Part shown: positions 10,429 through 22,600 of the stretch, piece after piece
Layout of the letters: the number at the start of each line of letters is the position of its first letter
Position numbering within the stretch: the first letter of the stretch is position 1
Assembly (NCBI GenBank): GCA_963555705.1
Contig: OY743177.1
Location: 53,948,096-54,012,095 of the forward strand
From: Ligustrum vulgare
Lineage: Eukaryota; Streptophyta; Magnoliopsida; Lamiales; Oleaceae
DNA: 64,000 nucleotides
Direction of reading: 5' to 3'
Position numbers and translations under genes: made by a program
Notes under the pieces: generated by a model
The model's database searches: none
The model's input: the letters and a program-made list of their open reading frames with translations, nothing else
Told to the model about the DNA's origin: nothing

Positions 10429-10680
10429 AGCCGCTTGTTGACCTCTACCCTTTACCGGTCCCCGTGTCGGTCCCGGTGCAGTCCCAGTCCCCAGTAAAAA
10501 GTCTAAAACCCTTCTCCGAAACCAACCTTTCTCAACAAGCAATAGCTCATCTGCAACAATGGTGGATAGTAACCCTTCGTAGTCAACCCACACCATGCTT
10601 CTTTGATTACAGTATTTTACATCAGAAATCAGAAACCGGAGGAGTTGAAAGATAAGGAATTCGAAATATAAATCAAAAAG
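10429..10680 (+). promoter_or_regulatory. Remaining RAD50 5' flank and leader with two short uORFs
   Basis: Only 252 bp separate the Gypsy LTR from the RAD50 start codon. The first part (10440-10500) is C-rich (GGTCCCCGTGTCGGTCCC), and no convincing TATA box is visible in it. If transcription starts in this interval, the leader would hold two tiny upstream ORFs: ATG at 10559-10561 closing at TAG 10580-10582 (7 codons), and ATG at 10595-10597 closing at TGA 10604-10606 (3 codons). Both stop before the main start. The true start site and any upstream non-coding exon cannot be seen. Confidence 0.55.
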
Positions 10681-13600
10681 ATGAGCACGGTGGATAAGAT
10701 GCTGATAAAGGGTATCAGGAGTTTCGACCCGGAGAACAAGAACGTCATCACATTTTTTAGACCTTTGACTCTAATCGTCGGTCCAAACGGCGCCGGCAAA
10801 ACGGTAACTTCGCCCACTTCTATTCACACAGATTTTTGTGTATGCTGGTACATACATTGCAGAAAAAATTGCAGCTTCTTAAATGTAGCATTGCAAACTG
10901 GGCATTAAGAATTGGACTTTTTTTTTAAGAAGTTTCTTGTCGCTCGAATAAATGTAACATCTCTATGTTGCAACTGGTGGGTAAGAAATTGTACCACACA
11001 TACTTAAACTGGTTGGTGCTCTGGTTAAACTTCCATTCTATATGTGATAACGAATGCAGCATGTTGGCGTTTAACACAATGCTAGAGAAATTTGTATATA
11101 ATCTTAGCATTTATTTTGTAGATATGAACTTTCTATGCCATAGTTTCTTATCATGCAAAAGAAGTTGTACTGTGTTGTGAACCACGCAGAAGTTGTATTT
11201 GATTTATTTTTCCCACCTGCACCCAATCCATATGGTAACCATGCACATCCGTACATACATTGGCACAGGCATCTGCATCGCACTTAATTGCATCATAATA
11301 TTCATGGTACCCCATACATCAAGAGTAGTGCCTCTATTATGTCACAATTCAACCAGCAAATTCCCAGAAATTAAACAATTAAAACACCAAATCAAACACA
11401 ATAATCTGAAATATCACAATTACCCACTCTTCAGCTGGAATATAATCGCATTAATACGATTCTTTACAAAACTTCTCAATAAGCTGAATGTAGATGAGAT
11501 GAGAAAGAAGAGAGAAGAAGATGATAGAAAAGATAGAAGAATTACAGATTAGAGAATTAGGGAGAAGGAAGATAAATTCGGATAATCTGACATATTCTAA
11601 CTGAAAATAACAAAACAATTATTTATACTAATTGATAAAAGCTTGTTTGGTATCTATAAAACGTAATGTTGTAATTCAGCCTGCACTAATTGAAACGTTG
11701 TAGTCCTGGGTGATTTCAAATTTCCGTTAATTCCGTTGCAGTTCTTTGATTCCTTCATTCTGGTTTGTCTTCCTCAGCTACATTCTTCTTCCTGGTTCTG
11801 GTGTTCCTTCTTCCCCAGCTCAATATGGCTTCTCCCTGAGTTGTAGTGTGACATCCCTTCCCCTCATTTGACCCTTTTCCCCAAGGTCAAACAAAGGGTA
11901 CTTCATTAACATTACTGCTGCTGGCTCCCAGGTTGATTCCTTCTCAGTCAAACCGCTCCATTTTACTAGCCACTGCACTTCCACACGCCGCTTCTTATTC
12001 ACTTCTCTAGTCTGAATAACCCTTTTCGGGGTGAGAACGGTCGTTAATTCTGGATCCATTACTGGTAATTCAGTTGCAGGTAGCTCTTGTTCCCCAATCT
12101 TCTTCTTGAGTAGAGAGACATGGAATACAGGATGTACCTTAGAATTTTCCGGTAGAGCTAATTTATAGGCTACCTGACCTATCTTCTCCTCAATTTTATA
12201 AGGCCCCAAATACTTATGATTCAATTTCTGGTTACTCCTCCTAACAATAGTGTGCTGCTGATAAGGATGTAGTTTAAGAAACACCCATTTGCCCACTTCG
12301 AATTGCCTTTCAGTTCTTTTTTGATCAGCATAATTTTTCATTCTAGCTCGAGCTTGAGCTAGGCAATCTTTCAAAACCCTATCCAACCTCTTCCTTTCTC
12401 CCAATGTCTCTTCCACCGCCGCCAATTTAGTGTGCTGGTATGGCCCCATAGCTAGTCTGGGAGGAGGAATTTCATACAATGCCTCAAAGGGGGTTCTTTG
12501 AATAGAAGAATGGTAAGTGGTATTATACCACCATTCCGCCATTGGTGGTCACTTTACCCATGCATTGGGAACATATCCAGTCATACATCTGAGGTAAGTT
12601 TCTAAACATTGGTTGAGTCTTTCAGCCTGTCCATCGGTTTGAGGATGGTAGACTGTGTTGAGTTGCAATTTAGTTCCCAAGAGTTTGAATAATTCCTGCC
12701 AGAAAAGGCTGGTAGATATCTTGACCCTATCTGAGATTATGCACTGTGGAAGGCCATGTAGTTTGTGTATATTATCAAGAAAAACCTCTACTACCTTGGT
12801 TGCAGTGAAGGGATGTTTAAGGAGAATAAAATGGCCATATTTGGTAAATCTGTCAATTACCAGCAGGATAGCAGTTTTCCCCTTTGATTTGGTAGCCCCT
12901 CAATGAAATCCGTTGTGATATGGCTCCATGAATGAAGGGGTTCAGGTAGGGGTTGAAGTAACCCTGGATATTTAACGTGTTCCCCTTTACTCCTTTGACA
13001 AATTTCACATTCTAGCACCTGTTGCTTGATAGCTCTACTCATTTCTGGCCAATAGAAGTGTTGCTGGCAAATGCATGCAGAAGCACAATCTCACGTGTCA
13101 TAACTTGGTTATCTTACTCCATTTTAATTTACTTGGCCTTCTTAAATCTCTCTGGAAATATTTTTGTAAGTATTGCAGCATAACGGCACTATACACTGTG
13201 CATTAGTGATTGTATACACTTGTAGATGTCATATAGCTCAGTTATACAGTGTGCATATACACATTTTACTTCAAGCTGTGTATTTGTAATGCATACATCT
13301 ACACACAACATAGATATATGCATACACATAACATATGTATATGCATACACAAATGTACACACATACATTCCTAGACAGAAACTGTAGCATCATATTGCTT
13401 CACATCATGCACATTTGAAACCCAATTCTATTTGTTAATTATCTGGCTACAAATGTAAGTGCAAAGTAACAAAAGAATTGCCGAAATTCCATTCTGTTGG
13501 CTTATCTCACAAGTCTATTCTACACTGACTTATTGAATCTATCCTTTCGTTATCTCAGACTATTATTGAGTGCTTAAAGGTTGCCTGCACTGGCGAATTG

Positions 13601-16600
13601 CCCCCTAATGCACGGTCTGGTCACAGCTTCATTCATGACCCCAAGGTATGCATGAGTGTTTTGTTCAAGCGGTGAAAGCTTTTTAGGCGTTGGTATATAA
13701 TTATGTAAAGTTATGGTGAATTAAGGTGGCAGGGGAGACAGAGACAAAAGCTCAGATAAAGCTTCGGTTTAAGACGGCAGCCGGCAAGGATGTGGTTTGC
13801 ATAAGGTCATTCCAGCTGACCCAAAAGGTCACCAAGATGGAGTACAAGGCCATTGAGTCTGTGCTCCAGACAATAAATCCTCATACTGGAGAGGTAATAA
13901 ATAACTAATATAAGATTGTTTCTCCCATTATTCATTATTGTTATATAACCACTTTTTTATTTCAAGGCTTTAATATGATTATGTGGCGTGTGTATGTTGT
14001 AATTTGTGAGCTCGAATCACATGTACACTTTTGAGGCACTTGGAAGTAATTTTATTCTCAGACAAAAATGAATTTTGCATAATACGGGATGCTTTTGGAT
14101 ACTAGAGTTTAAAAGCCTGTTTGGTGTAAGAGCTTTTGGATGAATTTTGAGTTTATGGAAGAATATGTGGTTGAAAAGTGATGAGTCCCATAGAAATGTG
14201 TGATTGAAAATGAATTTTGAGGAAAATTTTGAAAATTTACCTTTACCAAACTGGCTCTAAGTGCGTTCCTTTTCTTTAAATGTTTTGCATTGGAAAGTAT
14301 TACTTTCTTCTATATTTTCTGGGAAGTTTTTTGAGTTCATGGAAATTTTGAAGCAGCTAAAACAGAAATTGAAAGGAGAGAAACAACTGTGTGCATATGA
14401 GAGTGAATTGTTTTATTAGTCATGCATTTTGCATTATGCAAGTATTGCGTGATATGGGTTGATTTTGGATATACTGGTTCTACAGGTATTGTGATGCTGG
14501 TGTTTTTGGCTGTAGTTTGTGCATTTTATAATATTCCTTAAGACAACACAAATACCATGTAAGCCTTTTGTATTTAGCATTTTGATGATGTGAGTAGGTT
14601 GAAAACTGTATTGTGTATTGGCTAAAGTTTCTGGTCAATTGAACTTTCTTAAATTCAAAACTTCCCTTTTCACGGAATAAAACAGTTCATTTGCCTTATT
14701 AGTGTGGAAGATTTCTGGGATTGTGAATCAGCCTATATATTCAATCTAGTCTCAAAATCTGGCGGCTTATATTGGTAGCAATGTACTTTTAGATAACAAA
14801 AACCCTTAGGGATGTGGCACTTTTCTTGACAAAAAGACATGCACTTCTACTGTTTAAATTACAGTGATTTGATCATGACCATACATCAGGATTTTCCTTG
14901 ACAAATCTTCAGTTAACATCAATAAGTAATGCAATTGTTCTAAGCTTTATGTTGACAACTCTACAGTTTCAAACAGTGTTTGTTATTTGGTGTTATTTGC
15001 GTTACTGTTTAGTGACACTGGCACGATAATGGATAAGAACTTTTACACATTGTAGTCTAGAATAAGGAACAAGGTTACTGGAAATTGGGCTGTGGTGGGG
15101 TCTGTTTAACATATTCATGTTCCTCGTGGTATCATACCTCTTGCATATTATGCAAATTGCAAGTTATGTCTGCTGAATTTTGTTAAGTCTAACTGTTAAT
15201 TTTGTGAGTCTGTCGTGTGTGTGTGTGTTTTTTTTTTTTTTGCGTTTTCATTCACTTATTAGTAGCTGCTCCTTTATTTACATTTTATGTACCTATCCGT
15301 TGTCTCGAGTCATTCAAGTGACTTGTATAGCTTTCTTCATCATTTGACAGTTACAGCCATAAAAAAATTTAATAGCTTCTCACTTGAATACCTATAATGA
15401 TTTGGAATAACAGAAAGTTTGCCTAAGCTACCGATGTGCTGATATGGACCGGGAAATTCCTGCTCTTATGGGGGTTTCAAAGGCTATTCTTGAGAATGTT
15501 ATTTTTGTTCATCAAGATGAGGCCAACTGGCCTTTGCAAGACCCTTCTACACTGAAAAAGAAGTTTGATGACATCTTCTCTGCTACTAGGTATTTAATGC
15601 TCCATGAGATGGTGAACTTGTTTATTGCTTTATAAGTTTGTTTTAGGTTTTCTTTTTCTCTAATTATTATATATCTCGGGATTTTAGATTGAATCTTTTT
15701 CGAATCAACATGGACTATAATTTCATAAATTGAATTGATTGATGCTCTCTTCTCTTCTCCTCTTTGATATATGATTTGGATAAGAATGATGGGTTTTAGA
15801 ATATGCTTCTGTTACTAAAAAACAAAACAAGTAATTAAGCTTCACAGTGACTTTAATGGATTTAAATGACGATTTTCGCGAGCAAAATCCTAATGAAATG
15901 GCTAGTTTCATTTAGTCCTCAGGCTCTGAGAAGGCCATTTTGTGGTCGCGGGATTCTTGCGACTTAGAGCACGTAAAAGCTTTTGATGTATCTGTATTGG
16001 TATGATAAAATTCTGTTTTATGATTGTCTATTTTACATTTATTCTATAGATACACGAAGGCTTTGGAGGTTATAAAAAAGCTTCACAAAGATCAGGCTCA
16101 AGAGATAAAGACTTATAAGTTGAAACTGGAGAATCTACAAACCTTGAAAGATGCTGCATACAAGGTTAAATTTATCTCTCTCTCTCTCTCTCTCTCTCTC
16201 TACCATTGAGTATGAAATATTGATACTTGGAAAAAAAAAATTCTCCACCTTTCGAATTAGCACTTCACAGGTTTCCTATTTTCCTTCACTTTGTTGTCTC
16301 ATCACCTTCCTAATGAGTTGTTTTCCCCTGTGAGCAAGCATCAGTTGATCATAACTCCTTTGAATGTGAGGTCATTAGCATGTCTTCTTAAGCTTAAAAA
16401 TAAGTAAATGCTACTTTTAAGTAACTTTTAATTTCCGAGTAAAGAAAAAAGTTACATAATTTGGAAATAACCAATGTAAAAAACAAAACTTATTTTCAAA
16501 TTTGATCAATAAAAAATGTTTTATCTTATAACTTGTTTACTTCTAAGTAAAATTCTCAAGCTTAGCCAAACATGCACTATGTCTTGTATTAGGTATGTAG

Positions 16601-19600
16601 AGTTGAATTGCTTACCCTGGTGAAGTGCGTTCTTGTTCTTCAAGTAGATTCTATTGGCGTGCCATAGGGTGAATTTGATGTCTGCTTTTGTATTGCCTGC
16701 ATAGAAATTATTCCCTTTCTTTTTCTTGCTCTGTTTTTTTATTATAAGTCTATAAAGTTTTGCAAGAGATGTCGCAACTCATATTCATGAGAATAATGCC
16801 AAAGTATTCACTATAAAAGTTTGACAAAATCAACAAAGAAATAAGGTTCGTTTGATAGTGATGGTGGATTTTGGGTGGAAAGAAAATGAATTCCAGGGAA
16901 TTCAGGAATTGAATTCCTTGGAATTTATTTTCTTAGGAATTGGAAGTTTAATGCATTTGATTGCTTTAATTTTCTAGGTAGAAAAAGTGAGAAATTTTCC
17001 AAGTTTCGTTGTTTGATGACATTTTTTTCCATGGCAAATTTGACAACATTTAACTATTTTGATAATTTTTAAAATTTTTTTTCATACATTTGTACTTGAT
17101 AATAATAATATTAATTTCTGGAAAAAATTAGTCAATTAACAACACCAAAAAGGACTAAACGAGGCGAAAATGGTTTGCCTTGGAAGGTGACAAACCAATT
17201 CCCACTGCATTGAAAACCAAGAATTGCACCAATTCCCACCAAAATAGGCAAATGAATTCCTATACAAATTTATGTTATCAAACAACAACAAAGTTGGAAA
17301 GTAGGAAAATGTTTTCTTACATCCTTGGCAAATGTTGCCTATCAAAGACTACCTAAGATTATTGGAGATTCTTCTGTTCAAGTGTAGCCTAATAATTAAG
17401 AAGACTTTCTGTTTATCTTGCAATTGCACAATTCTTTTGCACCAAATGCTTTTTTCATTTCTTTCTCTTTTGACGATTTGCTAATATCGTTTAGTTTCCT
17501 TTCTCTTTTAAGAATTTGCATCACTTGTTATTAATGTTTTCTCTTGTCCGTATTACATGTATTGCATTTATCCTGTTACCAATCTATGTGCGAATCAGTA
17601 GTTCCTCAGAAGTGTTGCTTCATAATTTTTCTTGTACTCAGATAAGCTCTCTCTCTCTCTCTCTCTCTCTTTAAGCCTGATTGTATATTTTCATCCAGCT
17701 TCGAGAAAGCATTGTGCAAGATCAAGAGAAAACAGAAACATTAAAAAATCAAATGCAGGAGCTTGAGAGAGAGATAAAAAATGTGGATGGTAAGATACAT
17801 CATACTGAATCAATGTTGAAAGACCTGCGGAAATTGCAAGATCAGATAGCTACAAAATCTGGGGAAAGAAGCACATTGCTTTTGGAACAGCAGAAACGCT
17901 ATCGAGATCTTGCTGAGGAAAATGAAGGTCTGTTGAGTATTACATGACGTTGAAATCAATATTTTTTTCTCCTTGCCACTTTAAGTTTTATGGTGTTTGT
18001 TATTCAATTTTCCATACAGGTTGGGGCACTGTCAACATGATATTGAGCTTTGCTTTCTGATTTTATCCTCTCGTTTTTTTGTTAGACACTGATGAAGAAT
18101 TAACTGAGTGGAAAAACAAGTTTGATGAAAGGATTGCGATTTTAGAATCTAAAACTATCAAGTTGGAGAGAGAATTAAAGGACACAGAGGACAAGCGTAA
18201 TTTCAACGATGAAATGATAAAGGAGAATATTAAGGAGATTGCCAAGCTTCAAACTGCTGCTGAAGTAATTTTTCATCAATTAGCTCATCAACATTCTAAA
18301 TAACAGCCAGTTAAGCTGGCATTTTTATTTTTTATTTTTGTGATAGATAATTCTCTTTGTGGCCTTCAGGCTCACATGTCCCTGAAGAATGAAAGGGACT
18401 TCACAATTCAACAGCTCTTCGAGAAGCATAATTTAGGGTCTCTTCCAAATCGTCCCTTCAGCGACGATGCTGCTTTGAACCTCATAAGTCGAATAAAATT
18501 AAGGTCAATGGATCTTGACAAGGACTTGCAAGATAAAAAGGTTATATGTTTTTACATTTTGTTTTGAACCTATGCCTGTTTAATTTGTCTTATGACTCCA
18601 TGGTAATCTTATAGCACCTGATTGCATAATTATTTTAAAAAGAGGGAGGGCAGGTGGGCCATACATGGAGCTAAGTTTTACATCCAATGCTAACTTCTCT
18701 GAGCCCTTTGTGGCATATATTAAGAGTATACTAATTAAGAAGAACCAAACTGCTGACACTCGTAAACAAATAATGAGGTATTTTGAATATTAAGTTGATG
18801 ACTGCCGCACCAATGGGCAATTTTTTTTTTTTTTTTCAGTCAGTTTTAGAAGATTTCCCTTCTCATAGATCTCTCTCTCATCATTTTGTTGGATAGTGCT
18901 GAGTTACCTGGATCCTCAACACCCCCCCCCCCCCCCCCAACCCAACTCTGTTGATTATCAATTTTGAGGTCCCAATGTCTCTATTCTTAGGCTGCTTCCA
19001 CAGTGTTCTAATTTTAATCTCAGCACAAGTCAGCTGAGAGAAAAAGTGATGCTTTTATGCTAAGGATTTATTAGTGTCAATAAAATTTCTGAATTCTCCA
19101 AGATAAGAACCAACTCTTTCCTTTCTTTCTACTTGTTCAAAATAGATGCTTCCTTTTCTAAATTTTATGCTGATTTACTTTTACTGGGACCGATGTTATT
19201 CCAGAAATCTAATGAAGCTGAAGTTAAGGCGGCATTTGATCAATACATGCATGCGAATGACCGGTGCAAAGAAATTGATGCCAAGAGAAAGGCTAAAGCT
19301 GAAATCAAGGTTAATCTTTAATTGTGAGATGCAATCTTTTTTAGTGCTTGTCCATCATATTCTGCTAATTTTTATACTCATCATTTTGGCGTAGACTGGC
19401 ACTTTAAAACTTATTGAAGATAAGGAGAAAGAGCGCGATGCATTTGAACTTCAGATTTATAATGTTAATCTGGAATCCATTGACAAGAGGGACAAACAAA
19501 TGGTACTTGGCCCGTGCTCAATAATTTTCAGATAGATGTTTGTCTTTTTAATCTGATATTATTACCTTTTCTCGGCAGCAAATTGACTTGGAGAGAAAGA

Positions 19601-22600
19601 CTACTCAACTTGCTGAAAGAAACTTCGATTCGAATATAAACCAAAAGCAGAGTGAGATTTATACCTTAGAACAAAAAATTAGAGCTCTTAGCCATGAAAG
19701 AGATTCCATTCTTGCTGATTCCCGAGACAGAGTTGAACTTTCTCTCAAGAAGGCAGAGTTGGAAAACCACAAAAAGAAACACAAAAAAATGCAAGTCTAC
19801 TTTTGTCCTGACTTTGCGCTGTAACCTTTCATATGTATTGTTTACCTAGTTTTTTTCTCTTGTTAAGCTGATGCGTCTTTCCTAATAATTTGAAGAATGG
19901 ATGAATACAAAGATAAAATTAGAGGGGTGCTTAAAGGAAGGCTTCCTCCTGACAAGGATTTGAGGAAAGAAATTACCAAGGCACAAAGGTGATTGAAGTT
20001 TCTTGAGATTTGCTTATACATTGTATCACATCAAATTATTTGCATGTGCATGCTCTCTCTCCAGATACTGGTTTTGGAATGTAGCAACATGAGCATGCCT
20101 GCAACATTCATTGATTTGCATCAATTTGCATGCTGGTTCTTGTGCAGCTTGCTTCAGAAAGAGTATAATGAGTTGAACTCAAAAGCCCGAGAAACTGAAA
20201 TGGAGGTGAAGAAAATGGAGATGAGAATACAAGAAGCGAACAGTAACTTATCCAAACTTCACAAGGACGTGGAATGTAAGGCTTGTCCTTCTTGATTGAA
20301 ATGATGTATGATGATTTCTTTCCTCCATTTATTGCTTTTGCATTTTTTTTTTTTACACTGACAGTAGTGTTTGATGCTATTTCTTGTTGTTCAATTTTTA
20401 TTAAAGAACTTGTCACCTGCCAAATCCCAAATATGCCGTATGATTTTTTCCGTTCTTGAAAAACATTCTGGTAAGCTTGGTTTTAGTCTTATTATACTTC
20501 CTGAGTAGATATGACGACTGATTAGGGACGACAATTTGCCCTGCCAAACCCGAGCCCCAGGGATACCTACCCTGTATACCCTGCTTAATCAGGGCAGTCT
20601 AGGGACGAGACGGGTATGGAGAAACCCCCACCCCTGCCCCATTTAATTTTTTAATTATTATTATATTTCAAATAATGAATTACATATTTATTATTCATTT
20701 TGAAAAATAAATACTTGAATAATTGAGACACAGACATAAAACAAAACTACATTATTTATGGACCTTCTCTAACGTGATTGATACTTTTCCATGTAGGATA
20801 AAATGAATCCTTTACTAAAAGCCCCAATACTTCAACTATAAATCCATCTGATTCTTTATGTAAATTTATTGAAAGATAAGTCTATAGGACATATCATTAA
20901 TAAATAATGGGCTTTATATATTTGGATGGGCCATGAGTTGATTTATGGTCTCTCCATTTTTAGCCCATTAGTATAATTTTTGTATTTTTATTTATTGTAA
21001 ATGTAATGTAAATAAATAAAAAAATTTAAATATCCAAAATACCTTGTAGAATTTAGGAAAAATATAAACGGAGCATTAAATGGGGTGAAGGGTTGCACGC
21101 GCCACGCAGGGTGGGGCACACCGACTTGCCACGTTGTCATCCCGAAAACTGACAAGGAATTTTCCTGGGAACCTTCTCCTGAAACAGTGTTATCCTTCCT
21201 ATAATGTCAGGTGGATAGGGAACCTTACTTCGATAAGCATTGTAAAAAGTTTAACGAAAAACTATTTATTCTTCAGAAGAAAGTAGTCATAAAATTTAAG
21301 TTCCCTTTCCCCCTTCTTATATTATATATACTACTATTACATTTGAAGCCTGCAGATCAGGCTGGGATCTAGGTAAGTTCTAGCTTTGAACTTAAAAAAT
21401 CCTTTTTCATTAAAAACTGCTTGTTTCTTTTCCCTTTTCTCCTTCTATACAATTTGACACTATCAACTAATTTGTTTGATGCAGCAAGGAGGAGATTTAT
21501 TGAATCAAAACTCCAGTCATTGGACCAGCAATCTGTTAGCATTGAATCCTACCTTGAACTCTTGGATATTAACAAGGAAAAAAGAGATGTCCAGAAAAGG
21601 TTCTTAATTTCCCAGTTATTGTAGACAGCATAGGATTCAGTTTCTATGTATGTATGTGCACTTAATCTCTCAACAAACTTCATTTTCATTCTTGCAGCAA
21701 ATATAACATCGCAGATGGTATGCGGCAAATGTTTGATCCTTTTGAAAGGGTTGCCCGTGCTCATCATATTTGTCCATGCTGTGAGAGACCTTTCTCTGCA
21801 GAAGAAGAAGATGAATTTGTTAAAAAGGTTTCATTTTCTGTTTTATTTCTTATGCTGTCGTGATGAAGTCTTCCACTTTTTAATTTTATTCAACTAAGAA
21901 GGTTCTTGATCTCTTTACTTCATAACAGCAAAGAGTGAAAGCTGCAAGCTCTGCAGAGCATATGAAAGTACTGGCTATGGAGACTTCAAATGTTGATTTC
22001 CAGTTCCAGCAATTGGACAAACTTCGCATGGTGTACGAAGAATACGATAAAATCAACAAAGAAACTATTCCCGTTGCTGAAAAGAATCTGAAAGAGTTAA
22101 ACGAAGAACTGGATCAACAAAATCAGGCTCATGATGATGTAATTAATATGTGGCATTTTACTTCTTGGTGGTTTTGGTATTCAGTACCTCGTGTATATTC
22201 TTTGGATAATTTAAATGAGTAGTAGTTTTACTGCTTAGATTGTTGGAATATTTCCTTTCCTTATTTAGTTGTGTTTGTGGATAGTTGAGAGATTAATAGG
22301 GCAGGTGAATGTTTGCATATAATGCTCAAGGTCTAAGCAGTAAATTATGAGGGCATCTAGGGGATCAACAATTTAATTTATCTGAAGAATTCTTCCCCGA
22401 GCTGAAGTTCATTACTTGTTATTCATTTTGCTTTCCTTGCAGGTGCTTGGTGTTCTGGCTCAAATAAAGGCTGATAAGGATTTAGTTGATGCCTTGGTAC
22501 AACCTGTAGAAACGGCAGACAGGCTCTTCCAAGAAATACAGGCTTTGCAGAAGCAAGTTGATGATTTAGAATATAAGCTTGATTTCCGAGGGCAAGGTGT

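Larger units (their letters stand above)
11340..13065 (-). mobile_element. 5'-truncated chromodomain Ty3/Gypsy element in RAD50 intron 1
   Basis: A 3' LTR (11340-11853), a PPT and the end of pol survive on the minus strand. The coding part shows integrase zinc-binding residues ([11 protein letters not shown]), the start of the core ([11 protein letters not shown]), then [12 protein letters not shown], the GPY/F module and a C-terminal chromodomain ([10 protein letters not shown]...ESTWEP), placing it among plant chromoviruses. Homology to pol stops at about 13065 inside intron 1, so gag, protease and RT are absent. Frames are broken, among others by a TGA near 12550 where tryptophan is expected. 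Confidence 0.88.

Noticed and set aside
10434..10438. CTTGT as a perfect TSD for the Gypsy element
   Set aside because: It lies five bases away from the LTR end (10428). It is noted as suggestive but not accepted as a clean duplication.
11193..11552. 119-codon plus-strand frame in RAD50 intron 1
   Set aside because: It spans the end of an LTR and intron sequence, with no homology that I recognise; the RAD50 frame does not use it.
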